NCBI RefSeq assembly: GCF_000686805.1
Contig: NZ_KK366017.1
Span: 1-64,000, forward strand
Direction of reading: 5' to 3'
DNA: 64,000 nucleotides
Origin: Bacillus sp. UNC41MFS5
Lineage (GTDB): Bacteria > Bacillota > Bacilli > Bacillales_B > DSM-18226
Part shown: in pieces, positions 1 to 6,636 of the stretch
How positions within the stretch are numbered: position 1 is the stretch's first letter
Layout of the letters: the number at the start of each line of letters is the position of its first letter
Notes under the pieces: model-generated
What the model saw: the letters and a program-made list of their open reading frames with translations, nothing else
What the model was told of the DNA's origin: nothing
Database searches by the model: none
Position numbers and translations under genes: made by a program

Positions 1-107
<107 letters not shown>

Positions 108-126
108 TGTAATATTATTATATTAT

Positions 127-201
127 TCCGCAGTAGCTCAGTGGTAGAGCTATCGGCTGTTAACCGATCGGTCGTAGGTTCGAGTCCTACCTGCGGAGCC
201 A
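127..201 (+). tRNA. tRNA-Asn (GTT)
   Basis: Full cloverleaf with a TCCGCAG acceptor stem, anticodon GTT in CTGTTAAC, a GGTTCGAGTCC T-loop and an encoded CCA. First tRNA after the 5S gene, as in the large Bacillus tRNA clusters. Confidence 0.95.
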
Positions 202-206
202 TATAT

Positions 207-298
207 GGAGAGCTGTCCGAGTGGCCGAAGGAGCACGATTGGAAATCGTGTAGGCGGGTAACCCTGTCTCAAGGGTTCAAATCCCTTGCTCTCCGCCA
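207..298 (+). tRNA. tRNA-Ser (GGA)
   Basis: Class II tRNA of 92 nt with a long variable arm. The anticodon is GGA (GATTGGAAATC), the acceptor stem GGAGAGC pairs with GCTCTCC, and CCA is encoded. Confidence 0.95.
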
Positions 299-316
299 TA
301 ACTTTTTAAACGATAT

Positions 317-391
317 GGCCCCTTGGTCAAGCGGTTAAGACACCTCCCTTTCACGGAGGTAACACGGGTTCGAGTCCCGTAGGGGTCACCA
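317..391 (+). tRNA. tRNA-Glu (TTC)
   Basis: Acceptor stem GGCCCCT pairs with AGGGGTC. The anticodon is TTC (CCTTTCACGG) and CCA is encoded. Confidence 0.95.
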
Positions 392-429
392 AATTTTTTC
401 ACGCAAATGAAAATAACTTTCATTATTAT

Positions 430-505
430 GGAGGATTAGCTCAGCTGGGAGAGCATCTGCCTTACAAGCAGAGGGTCGGCGGTTCGATCCCGTCATCCTC
501 CACCA
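430..505 (+). tRNA. tRNA-Val (TAC)
   Basis: Acceptor GGAGGAT, anticodon TAC (CCTTACAAG), T-arm GGTTCGATCC and encoded CCA. Confidence 0.95.
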
Positions 506-523
506 TATTTACATTATTATTGT

Positions 524-597
<74 letters not shown>

Positions 598-599
598 TT

Positions 600-676
600 G
601 GTCTGGTAGTTCAGTTGGTTAGAATGCCTGCCTGTCACGCAGGAGGTCGCGGGTTCGAGTCCCGTCCAGACCGCCA
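600..676 (+). tRNA. tRNA-Asp (GTC)
   Basis: Acceptor GGTCTGG pairs with CCAGACC. The anticodon is GTC (CCTGTCACG) and CCA is encoded. It begins almost directly at the end of tRNA-fMet. Confidence 0.95.
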
Positions 677-682
677 TATGTT

Positions 683-755
683 GGCTCAGTAGCTCAGTCG
701 GTAGAGCAAAGGACTGAAAATCCTTGTGTCGGCGGTTCGATTCCGTCCTGAGCCA
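683..755 (+). tRNA. tRNA-Phe (GAA)
   Basis: Acceptor GGCTCAG pairs with CTGAGCC, and the anticodon is GAA (ACTGAAAAT). The 3' end reads ACCT, so the CCA is not fully encoded. A 47-base spacer follows where B. subtilis clusters have a tRNA-Thr. Confidence 0.94.
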
Positions 756-802
756 CCTTTAGTTTTTGCTTGCACCAGATGAAGCAATATGAATATTATA
801 GT

Positions 803-887
803 GGAGGGGTAGCGAAGTGGCTAAACGCGGCGGACTGTAAATCCGCTCCCTCCGGGTTCGGCGGTTCGAATCCGTCCCCCTCCACCA
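803..887 (+). tRNA. tRNA-Tyr (GTA)
   Basis: Class II tRNA with a long variable arm. The anticodon is GTA (ACTGTAAAT), the acceptor GGAGGGG pairs with CCCCTCC, and CCA is encoded. Confidence 0.95.
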
Positions 888-892
888 TTTAT

Positions 893-966
893 AGGGGTAT
901 AGTTTAAAGGTAGAACGAAGGTCTCCAAAACCTTTGGTGTGGGTTCAATTCCTACTACCCCTGCCA
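893..966 (+). tRNA. tRNA-Trp (CCA)
   Basis: Acceptor AGGGGTA pairs with TACCCCT. The anticodon is CCA (TCTCCAAAA) and the 3' CCA is encoded. Confidence 0.95.
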
Positions 967-977
967 ATTTTATAGTG

Positions 978-1053
978 GCGATTGTGGCGAAGTGGTTAAC
1001 GCACCTGATTGTGGTTCAGGCATTCGTGGGTTCGATTCCCATCAGTCGCCCCA
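978..1053 (+). tRNA. tRNA-His (GTG)
   Basis: The anticodon is GTG (GATTGTGGTTC). The gene carries the extra G at position -1 (base 977) facing C73, the histidine identity element. CCA is encoded. Confidence 0.94.
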
Positions 1054-1082
1054 TTATATAAAAATTCTAAATTAGTAAACAT

Positions 1083-1157
1083 TGGGCTATAGCCAAGCGG
1101 TAAGGCATCGCACTTTGACTGCGACATGCGTTGGTTCAAATCCAGCTAGCCCAGCCA
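1083..1157 (+). tRNA. tRNA-Gln (TTG)
   Basis: Acceptor TGGGCTA pairs with TAGCCCA. The anticodon is TTG (ACTTTGACT) and CCA is encoded. Confidence 0.95.
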
Positions 1158-1161
1158 ATTT

Positions 1162-1236
1162 GCGGAAGTAGTTCAGTGGTAGAACACCACCTTGCCAAGG
1201 TGGGGGTCGCGGGTTCGAATCCCGTCTTCCGCTCCA
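1162..1236 (+). tRNA. tRNA-Gly (GCC)
   Basis: Acceptor GCGGAAG pairs with CTTCCGC. The anticodon is GCC (CTTGCCAAG) and CCA is encoded. Confidence 0.95.
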
Positions 1237-1244
1237 ATATTTAT

Positions 1245-1318
<74 letters not shown>

Positions 1319-1360
1319 TATTATTTGCCAAGTATGGATAAGAACAGGTAATAACATTTC

Positions 1361-1446
1361 GCCGGGGTGGCGGAACTGGCAGACGCACAGGACTTAAAAT
1401 CCTGCGGTAGGTGACTACCGTACCGGTTCGATTCCGGTCCTCGGCA
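1361..1446 (+). tRNA. tRNA-Leu (TAA)
   Basis: Class II tRNA with a long variable arm. The anticodon is TAA (GACTTAAAAT). CCA is not encoded. Confidence 0.94.
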
Positions 1447-1473
1447 TTGCTTTATCAAAACATTTTAATACGC

Positions 1474-1555
1474 GCCGGTGTGGCGGAATTGGCAGACGCG
1501 CACGACTCAAAATCGTGTTCCGTGAGGAGTATCGGTTCGACCCCGATCACCGGTA
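1474..1555 (+). tRNA. tRNA-Leu (CAA)
   Basis: Class II tRNA whose acceptor GCCGGTG pairs with CACCGGT. The anticodon is CAA (GACTCAAAAT) and CCA is not encoded. Last gene of the contiguous cluster. Confidence 0.94.
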
Positions 1556-1570
1556 TCAAATTGTTTTAAA

Positions 1571-1605
1571 AAAGTTGCTCATATTATTATGAGCAACTTT
1601 TTTTT
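1571..1605 (+). terminator. Terminator of the rRNA-tRNA operon
   Basis: A 12-bp perfect stem (AAAGTTGCTCAT with ATGAGCAACTTT), a 6-base loop and a run of eight T. Confidence 0.9.
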
Positions 1606-1867
1606 GGCTAGTATTAGTAACGAATAACCCCTAATCGTTCCCTTAATTAAAGAAAAAGGCAGTTTACGGTAACGAATAGATACCAATCCTCAACCGGAAC
1701 TGTAAAATTCATAAGAGGTAAGGATTAATAATCAGCTAGAAAAAATATTCAGTATAGAAGAAGCGTAATCGATCCATAATTCTGATTGAAGGCTGCTACA
1801 AATCAATAACCCTATTCCAATAATTATCCCCTTTATAAGTAATTTCGACAAAATTCGCTTTTTTCCC
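1606..1867. other. Spacer without a supported gene
   Basis: AT-rich stretch between the tRNA operon terminator and the promoter of the isolated tRNA-Gly. A 62-codon hydrophobic reading frame on the minus strand (1732-1920) has no ribosome binding site and is not accepted as a gene. Confidence 0.5.
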
Positions 1868-1899
1868 TTGACTATAGTAAAAATAGTGTGTAATATAAT
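1868..1899 (+). promoter_or_regulatory. SigA-type promoter of the single tRNA-Gly
   Basis: A -35 box TTGACT at 1868-1873 and a -10 region TAATATAAT at 1891-1899; the TAATAT reading gives a 17-bp spacer. The start would fall about 30 bases before the tRNA, which otherwise has no upstream operon. Confidence 0.6.
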
Positions 1900-1933
1900 A
1901 AGGGTCAGTTGCTGATTCATTAATTCATATAAT

Positions 1934-2007
1934 GCGGGTGTAGTTTACTGGTAAAACCTCAGCCTTCCAAGCTGATGTAGTGGGTTCGATTCCCATCACC
2001 CGCTCCA
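1934..2007 (+). tRNA. tRNA-Gly (TCC), separate unit
   Basis: Acceptor GCGGGTG pairs with CACCCGC. The anticodon is TCC (CCTTCCAAG) and CCA is encoded. It lies outside the cluster between its own promoter and terminator. Confidence 0.95.
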
Positions 2008-2019
2008 TACATATTAACT

Positions 2020-2064
2020 AACGCAGTTTATCGTTACTTAGAGAACGATGAATTGCGTTTTTTT
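2020..2064 (+). terminator. Terminator of tRNA-Gly
   Basis: The 16-base arm at 2020-2035 pairs with 2044-2059 (AACGCA...TGCGTT, few mismatches) and a T run follows. Confidence 0.8.
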
Positions 2065-2094
2065 CTATATAAAAAATAAAGAAAAAAAGATGCC

Positions 2095-2766
2095 CTATGG
2101 ACACCTGACTAATTGGAAAGTGGCTTCTCCTCCATGTATTTGAGTAAACATGTTCATCAATGACTCTGTTAGTCTCTTCGAGTTTTCAACATCGGTTGAC
2201 GGTTGCAAATATATTATCTGCAGGGCATTTTTGGTAGCAAACGTTACTGGTGCTTTATCCGAATCGACGAAGGGACTTCCAAAGGGCCCCAGATTATCTG
2301 AAGATACAATCAGACGATTCAAAGAATTTTTCCGTCCATTCAACCCAGTATATTCTTCCCCCTCCGTTCCTAATCGAATGCTTACGGGTCCATTCAAATT
2401 AGACTGATCGTAAATTCCAATAGGCACTTGATATTGTAAAGAGAAAAAATTATTTATATCAATTGCACTTTGAATAGATGTAAGATAATTTTGTTTTTGA
2501 ACTCTTCTGTATAACGCTTCGACTGAGGGGCGATATCGATTCGGGTCTTTCCCATACTTTTTAAAAATCGAACGCCATTCTTGAATGCCAGAGAGTTCGG
2601 TAACATTTCTATTTTCTAAATCAAAATAAATAGATTCTTGGAAAAGCTGAAGCCTTCCTCTAATCATTTGCGGCGACTCACCGACATTGATATTTTTATA
2701 TTCAATTATCCCCACTTTAAAGCTAGGTATTAGCTCGATTATTTCCTCTGATAGTTTAATTTCCAA
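2095..2766 (-). CDS. B3/B4 tRNA-binding-domain protein (PheT-related editing-like domain)
   Basis: A 223-residue soluble protein resembling the stand-alone B3/B4 domain of the phenylalanyl-tRNA synthetase beta chain. That domain binds or edits aminoacyl-tRNA in the full enzyme; members of the free family have no firmly known role. The stretch KYGKDPNRYRPSVEAL and the later LGTEGEEYTGLNG are typical of the family. I start at TTG (2766) because GGAGGTGG lies eight bases upstream. An ATG further upstream would add 13 residues, reads through this ribosome binding site and has no site of its own. The gene is monocistronic and divergent from queG. No signal peptide or membrane segment is visible. 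Confidence 0.8.
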   Translation of the reverse strand: MEIKLSEEIIELIPSFKVGIIEYKNINVGESPQMIRGRLQLFQESIYFDLENRNVTELSGIQEWRSIFKKYGKDPNRYRPSVEALYRRVQKQNYLTSIQSAIDINNFFSLQYQVPIGIYDQSNLNGPVSIRLGTEGEEYTGLNGRKNSLNRLIVSSDNLGPFGSPFVDSDKAPVTFATKNALQIIYLQPSTDVENSKRLTESLMNMFTQIHGGEATFQLVRCP

Positions 2767-2876
2767 CCATTCCACCTCCAAAAAGCAATGAAAATAGTTT
2801 ATCATAAATGATGCGGAACTAATAATTTAACTATCCAAAATTTTAATAAATCACTTCAAAGGAAGGAGGGGACCAA

Positions 2877-4007
2877 ATGAAGGTCATGGACTTAAAAGAA
2901 GAACTGATTGCTTATAGTAAAGAAATAGGAATTGATAAAATTGGTTTCACCACAGCTGATATGTTCACTGACTTAAAGAATCGATTAATAAGGCAGCAGG
3001 CACTTAACTACCAATCAGGATTTGAAGAACCAGATATAGAGAAACGAGTGACCCCTTCTTTATTGCTAGAAGAACCTCGTTCAATCATTTCTATTGCGAT
3101 TGCTTACCCTTCCAAGATGAATCACCGTGTAGAAAGTAAAAAGGGTGAGCGGAGAGGGATATTCAGCAGGGCATCATGGGGTCTTGATTATCATCATGTG
3201 CTGAACGATAGGCTTAAAAAGCTAGAGGACTTTCTCACTAAAAAGGTACCTGAAGCAAGGTTAAAATCAATGGTTGATACTGGAGAGCTCTCAGATCGTG
3301 CTGTTGCCGAACGGGCTGGAATTGGTTGGAGTGGAAAAAACTGCGCCATTATTACACCTGAGTATGGGTCATATGTGTATTTGGGTGAAATGATTACAAG
3401 TATACCTTTCGAACCCGATACACCAATGGAAGATCAATGCGGATCATGCACCAAGTGTTTGGACGCTTGTCCAACGGGGGCATTGGTCCAAGGTGGACAG
3501 ATAAATGCGCAGCGCTGTATTTCTTTTTTAACACAAACGAAAACAATCATCCCTGAAGAATTTAGAGATAAGATTGGAAATCGGATTTATGGTTGTGATT
3601 CTTGTCAAACTGCGTGTCCGGTTAACAAAGGGAAGAACTTTCATTTTCATGAAGAACTTGAACCGAGTTCGGAAGTTGCGAAACCCTTATTAAAGCCAAT
3701 CCTAAAGTTAAGCAATCGGGAATTTAAAGCAAAATTTGGATCCGTGGCCGGTTCATGGCGGGGGAAAAGACCGATACAGCGAAATGCGATCATTGCCCTT
3801 GCTCATTTTAAGGATGAAACAGCCATTCCAGATTTAGTAGATATTCTAGAGAATGAGGGAAGTTCAGTTTCAAGAGGAACAGCAGCATGGGCCCTTGGCA
3901 AAATAGGCGGAAAGACAGCTTTTGTGGCCTTAAAAAAAGCTCAGGAGCATGAAAAGGATCTTGAAGTACAAAATGAAATAGAAAAAGCCTTAAGTTTTTA
4001 TAGGTAA
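2877..4007 (+). CDS. queG: Epoxyqueuosine reductase QueG
   Basis: Last step of queuosine synthesis: the cobalamin-dependent enzyme reduces the epoxide of epoxyqueuosine at tRNA position 34. The 376 residues match the family length (B. subtilis YhbA/QueG). Two [4Fe-4S] motifs are visible, CGSCTKCLDACP and CDSCQTACP, followed by a C-terminal HEAT-like stretch (FKDETAIPDLVDIL, TAAWALGKIGG) used for tRNA binding in the family. The segment DTGELSDRAVAERAG is the conserved cobalamin-side motif. The start is supported by GGAAGGAGGGG seven bases upstream. The order queG - amidase - trmL is the same as in B. subtilis. Confidence 0.95.
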   Translation: MKVMDLKEELIAYSKEIGIDKIGFTTADMFTDLKNRLIRQQALNYQSGFEEPDIEKRVTPSLLLEEPRSIISIAIAYPSKMNHRVESKKGERRGIFSRASWGLDYHHVLNDRLKKLEDFLTKKVPEARLKSMVDTGELSDRAVAERAGIGWSGKNCAIITPEYGSYVYLGEMITSIPFEPDTPMEDQCGSCTKCLDACPTGALVQGGQINAQRCISFLTQTKTIIPEEFRDKIGNRIYGCDSCQTACPVNKGKNFHFHEELEPSSEVAKPLLKPILKLSNREFKAKFGSVAGSWRGKRPIQRNAIIALAHFKDETAIPDLVDILENEGSSVSRGTAAWALGKIGGKTAFVALKKAQEHEKDLEVQNEIEKALSFYR

Positions 4008-4092
4008 AAATGAGTGAACTCAATTAGTTCGCTTATTTTTTTTGATTAAACCCTGTCGTCCCTCATATGTATGAATGAAAGGGGTGGAGAAT

Positions 4093-4965
4093 ATGCTTCA
4101 TTTGATACAAGAGTTATTTGAAAAAAGAGTAAATCAATTTGTTAGCGAAAATGGAACTCCTAAATTATTTTTTCCAAAGGCTGATATGAAGCAAAGCGCC
4201 TTTGCAAAAAGATCTGCTGAAATTGTAAAAGTAAAAGCTTCGGGCAGAATCATAGAAATAGATAAAGAGGATGAATTTCATAGGGTAAAATATCATGCCC
4301 ATTATCAATATTTAATCAAGCAAAAGGGTTTACTGTATATGGAAGAAGAAGTTGAAGAAAGATTAGCTAAGTTTTATAAAGAGGCTTTAGTGATGGATGA
4401 GGAAATTAGCACTTACGAAGCTCAAGAAACCCATCAGCTACCAACAGAATTGGCTGTAAAGGATCAGGATGAACGATCAAGCTTTCAGTATAACAGATTA
4501 AAGGCTGTGCAATATGCTGAAAGGTGGTGGAATAGCTACAACCCTGCATATAAAAAGTTTGAAAATGATTGCACCAATTTCATTTCACAATGCCTTCATA
4601 GTGGCGGTGCACCTATGAGAGGCTATCCTAATCGGGCAGCAGGCTGGTGGCTTCAAAAAAGCAATTATAGCTATAGTTGGGCAGTGGCGCACTCTCTAAA
4701 GGGATACTTCGCTAATTCGAAAATTGGTTTACGGGCAAGGGAAGTGAACAGTCCGGATCAATTATTATTGGGAGATATAATTTGTTACGATTTTGAAGGA
4801 GATGGACGGTTTAATCATAATACGATTGTGACGGGTAAGGATGCAAATGGTATGCCGTTAGTTAATGCCCATACGTATAATAGTCGCATGAGGTATTGGG
4901 CATACGAAGATTCATCAGCCTATACCCCAAATATTAAGTACAGATTTTTTTCAATCATCGATTAA
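4093..4965 (+). CDS. yhbB: Putative amidase-domain protein, YhbB-like
   Basis: A 290-residue protein with a C-terminal amidase_6-type domain. The catalytic Cys/His pattern is visible as NDCTNFISQCLH (Cys near residue 163), the NHNTIV segment and VNAHT near the end. The family is thought to act on peptidoglycan peptides or other amides, but the substrate is unknown. No export signal is evident, as in the B. subtilis neighbour gene yhbB. The start is taken at ATG 4093 because AAAGGGG precedes it by eight bases; an in-frame ATG at 4075 lies upstream of this site. The N-terminal third is charged and of unknown function. Confidence 0.82.
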   Translation: MLHLIQELFEKRVNQFVSENGTPKLFFPKADMKQSAFAKRSAEIVKVKASGRIIEIDKEDEFHRVKYHAHYQYLIKQKGLLYMEEEVEERLAKFYKEALVMDEEISTYEAQETHQLPTELAVKDQDERSSFQYNRLKAVQYAERWWNSYNPAYKKFENDCTNFISQCLHSGGAPMRGYPNRAAGWWLQKSNYSYSWAVAHSLKGYFANSKIGLRAREVNSPDQLLLGDIICYDFEGDGRFNHNTIVTGKDANGMPLVNAHTYNSRMRYWAYEDSSAYTPNIKYRFFSIID

Positions 4966-4978
4966 GGAGGCTGAATTA

Positions 4979-5006
4979 TTGAAAGGGTCTATGATAATGG
5001 TATAAT
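4979..5006 (+). promoter_or_regulatory. SigA-type promoter before trmL
   Basis: TTGAAA at 4979-4984, a 16-bp spacer and a perfect TATAAT at 5001-5006. The start would be about 26 bases before the trmL start codon. Confidence 0.7.
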
Positions 5007-5038
5007 GGCATGTAGAGTTTTTACATGAGGTGAATTCC

Positions 5039-5512
5039 ATGTCAATTAATGTTGTCTTATATCAACCGCAGATTCCTTCTAATACAGGAAATATTGCAAG
5101 AACATGTGCAGGAACAGATACAAATTTACATCTTATCCGTCCATTAGGCTTTTCTACGGATGACAAAATGTTAAAAAGAGCAGGACTCGATTATTGGGAA
5201 CACGTTAATATCTTCTACTATGATTCTCTTGATGACTTTTATGAGAAGAATGCGGGCGGTGAATTTTTTTATATTACAAAATTTGGACAGAAGGCTTTTA
5301 GCAGTTTTGATTATAGTCAATCAGGCAAAGATTATTACTTTATTTTTGGGCGTGAAACAACAGGACTTCCGAAAGATGTCATTGAAAATAATAAAGAAGT
5401 CAGCTTGCGGATTCCTATGAATGAAAATATTCGTTCTCTAAATCTGTCCAATACAGCCGCCATTCTTATCTATGAAGCGCTAAGACAGCAAAACTATGCG
5501 CATCTACAATAA
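5039..5512 (+). CDS. trmL: tRNA (cytidine/uridine-34 2'-O-)-methyltransferase TrmL
   Basis: SPOUT-fold methyltransferase of 157 residues that 2'-O-methylates the wobble base of tRNA-Leu, using S-adenosylmethionine. The N-terminus (VLYQPQIPSNTGNIARTC), the middle FGRETTGLP and the C-terminal IPMNENIRSLNLSNTAAI knot motif are diagnostic. B. subtilis calls the orthologue CspR. The start ATG 5039 follows GAGGTG by six bases; a GTG nine bases earlier is in frame but overlaps this site. A terminator hairpin follows the stop. Confidence 0.94.
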   Translation: MSINVVLYQPQIPSNTGNIARTCAGTDTNLHLIRPLGFSTDDKMLKRAGLDYWEHVNIFYYDSLDDFYEKNAGGEFFYITKFGQKAFSSFDYSQSGKDYYFIFGRETTGLPKDVIENNKEVSLRIPMNENIRSLNLSNTAAILIYEALRQQNYAHLQ

Positions 5513-5516
5513 TCCG

Positions 5517-5540
5517 AGGGGGCCTAAAGGGCCTCCTTTT
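5517..5540 (+). terminator. Terminator after trmL
   Basis: AGGGGGCC pairs with GGCCTCCT (one G-T pair), loop of five, then T4. It lies just before the ribosome binding site of the next gene, so it may be leaky. Confidence 0.65.
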
Positions 5541-5563
5541 AAGTAATGGAAAGGAAGATTGTT

Positions 5564-6313
5564 ATGAATGAAGTTATCCAAACAATATTAAACCACCGCT
5601 CTCTTCGTCAATTTGAGGACAAGCAACTAACTGACGAACAAATTAAAACAATTGTTACTTGTGCTCAATCTGCATCCACATCTAGTTTTATTCAGGCTTA
5701 CTCTATAATTGGTGTGAAAGACAAAGATAAAAAGAAAAAACTAGCAGAGATTGCAGGGCATCAGGAATATGTTGAAAAAAACGGCCACTTTTTTGTCTTT
5801 TGTGCGGATTTATACCGCCATACCATTATTGGGGAGACTGAACAGGTAAATGTAGCCCCTTCGATTGAAAGCACGGAAAAGTTTATGGTAGCCCTCATCG
5901 ATGCGTCTTTAGCCGCACAAAATGCAGCGATTGCCGCAGAATCGATGGGGTTAGGAATTTGTTACATAGGTGGAATTCGAAATAATTTAGATGAGGTAAC
6001 AAAGATTTTAAAAACACCAGAGCGGGTTATTCCTTTGTTTGGACTAGCAGTTGGGTTTCCGACTAAACTAAATGAAAAAAAACCGAGGTTGTCATTTGAA
6101 CATGTTTATCATGAAGACGAATATGAACAAGATACAGAGGCTTACATTAGCCAGCTACAAAATTATGATAACTTAATTTCTAACTACTATGAAGAGCGGA
6201 CAGGTGGGAAAAGAAAAGACCGTTGGACCGAACAAATGGCTAGGATGCTTGATAGGAAGAGTAGAATGTATATGAAGGAATTTATTCAAAAAAATAAACT
6301 GGATCTCCACTAA
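5564..6313 (+). CDS. nfrA: NADPH-dependent FMN oxidoreductase, NfrA type
   Basis: A 249-residue nitroreductase-fold flavoenzyme of the Frp/NfrA group, which uses NAD(P)H to reduce FMN and nitro or quinone compounds. It has the N-terminal HRSLRQFEDKQL with the phosphate-binding Arg pair, SASTSSFIQAYSIIGV, and a C-terminal ERTGGKRKDRWTEQ segment as in B. subtilis NfrA, which has the same length. The start at ATG 5564 has AAAGGAAG upstream; an in-frame ATG 18 bases earlier would place the ribosome site inside the coding region. A hairpin terminator follows. Confidence 0.9.
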   Translation: MNEVIQTILNHRSLRQFEDKQLTDEQIKTIVTCAQSASTSSFIQAYSIIGVKDKDKKKKLAEIAGHQEYVEKNGHFFVFCADLYRHTIIGETEQVNVAPSIESTEKFMVALIDASLAAQNAAIAAESMGLGICYIGGIRNNLDEVTKILKTPERVIPLFGLAVGFPTKLNEKKPRLSFEHVYHEDEYEQDTEAYISQLQNYDNLISNYYEERTGGKRKDRWTEQMARMLDRKSRMYMKEFIQKNKLDLH

Positions 6314-6340
6314 AAAAGCTGCCAATCGGCAGCTTTTATT
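6314..6340. terminator. Bidirectional terminator
   Basis: A perfect 10-bp stem (AAAAGCTGCC with GGCAGCTTTT) and a 4-base loop between nfrA and the small convergent gene. The stop codon of the small gene is inside the stem. Confidence 0.85.
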
Positions 6341-6428
6341 TGGTTGAACCTGGTTTGTCATTATAACCTGATGTGAAGATTGCCGCTAAAAACGCGACCA
6401 TTACTAAACAAACGATGAAAGTGTTCAT
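6336..6428 (-). CDS. Small hydrophobic peptide, 30 residues, unknown
   Basis: A 30-codon frame on the minus strand with a strong AAGGAGGAT ribosome site about nine bases before its ATG. The peptide starts MNTFIVCLVMVAFLAAIF, enough for one short membrane segment, and ends in a polar tail GYNDKPGSTK. The gene stops inside the shared terminator hairpin, which fits a real transcription unit. A TATAAT sits upstream on the same strand near 6485-6490. I do not recognise a family; a sporulation or membrane-associated micropeptide is possible. Confidence 0.6.
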   Translation of the reverse strand: MNTFIVCLVMVAFLAAIFTSGYNDKPGSTK

Positions 6429-6567
6429 ATTTATGTAATCCTCCTTCGTCATACATTTTTCTATCTTGTCTCACATATAGTTTTATTATAGCCTATCTTA
6501 TAAAAATGAAAAGAGGAAGATTCTTTTTATTGTAACAAAAAAGATAGACGCTAACCGCAATGGTTAC

Positions 6568-6596
6568 GCATGTTCAATAGCTTATCAGCATAGAGT
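6568..6596 (+). promoter_or_regulatory. Possible SigE-type promoter of prkA
   Basis: GCATGTT at 6568-6574 and CATAGAGT at 6589-6596, spaced 14 bp, resemble the mother-cell SigE -35 and -10 boxes. The match is partial, and no good SigA promoter is visible before prkA. Confidence 0.35.
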
Positions 6597-6636
6597 ATAT
6601 TAAATCGTCTCTGATTAACCTACGGGGGAGGGCCTT

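Noticed and set aside
1732..1920. A 62-codon hydrophobic frame on the minus strand
   Set aside because: No ribosome binding site before its ATG, AT-rich sequence with biased hydrophobic codons, and overlap with the tRNA-Gly promoter region.
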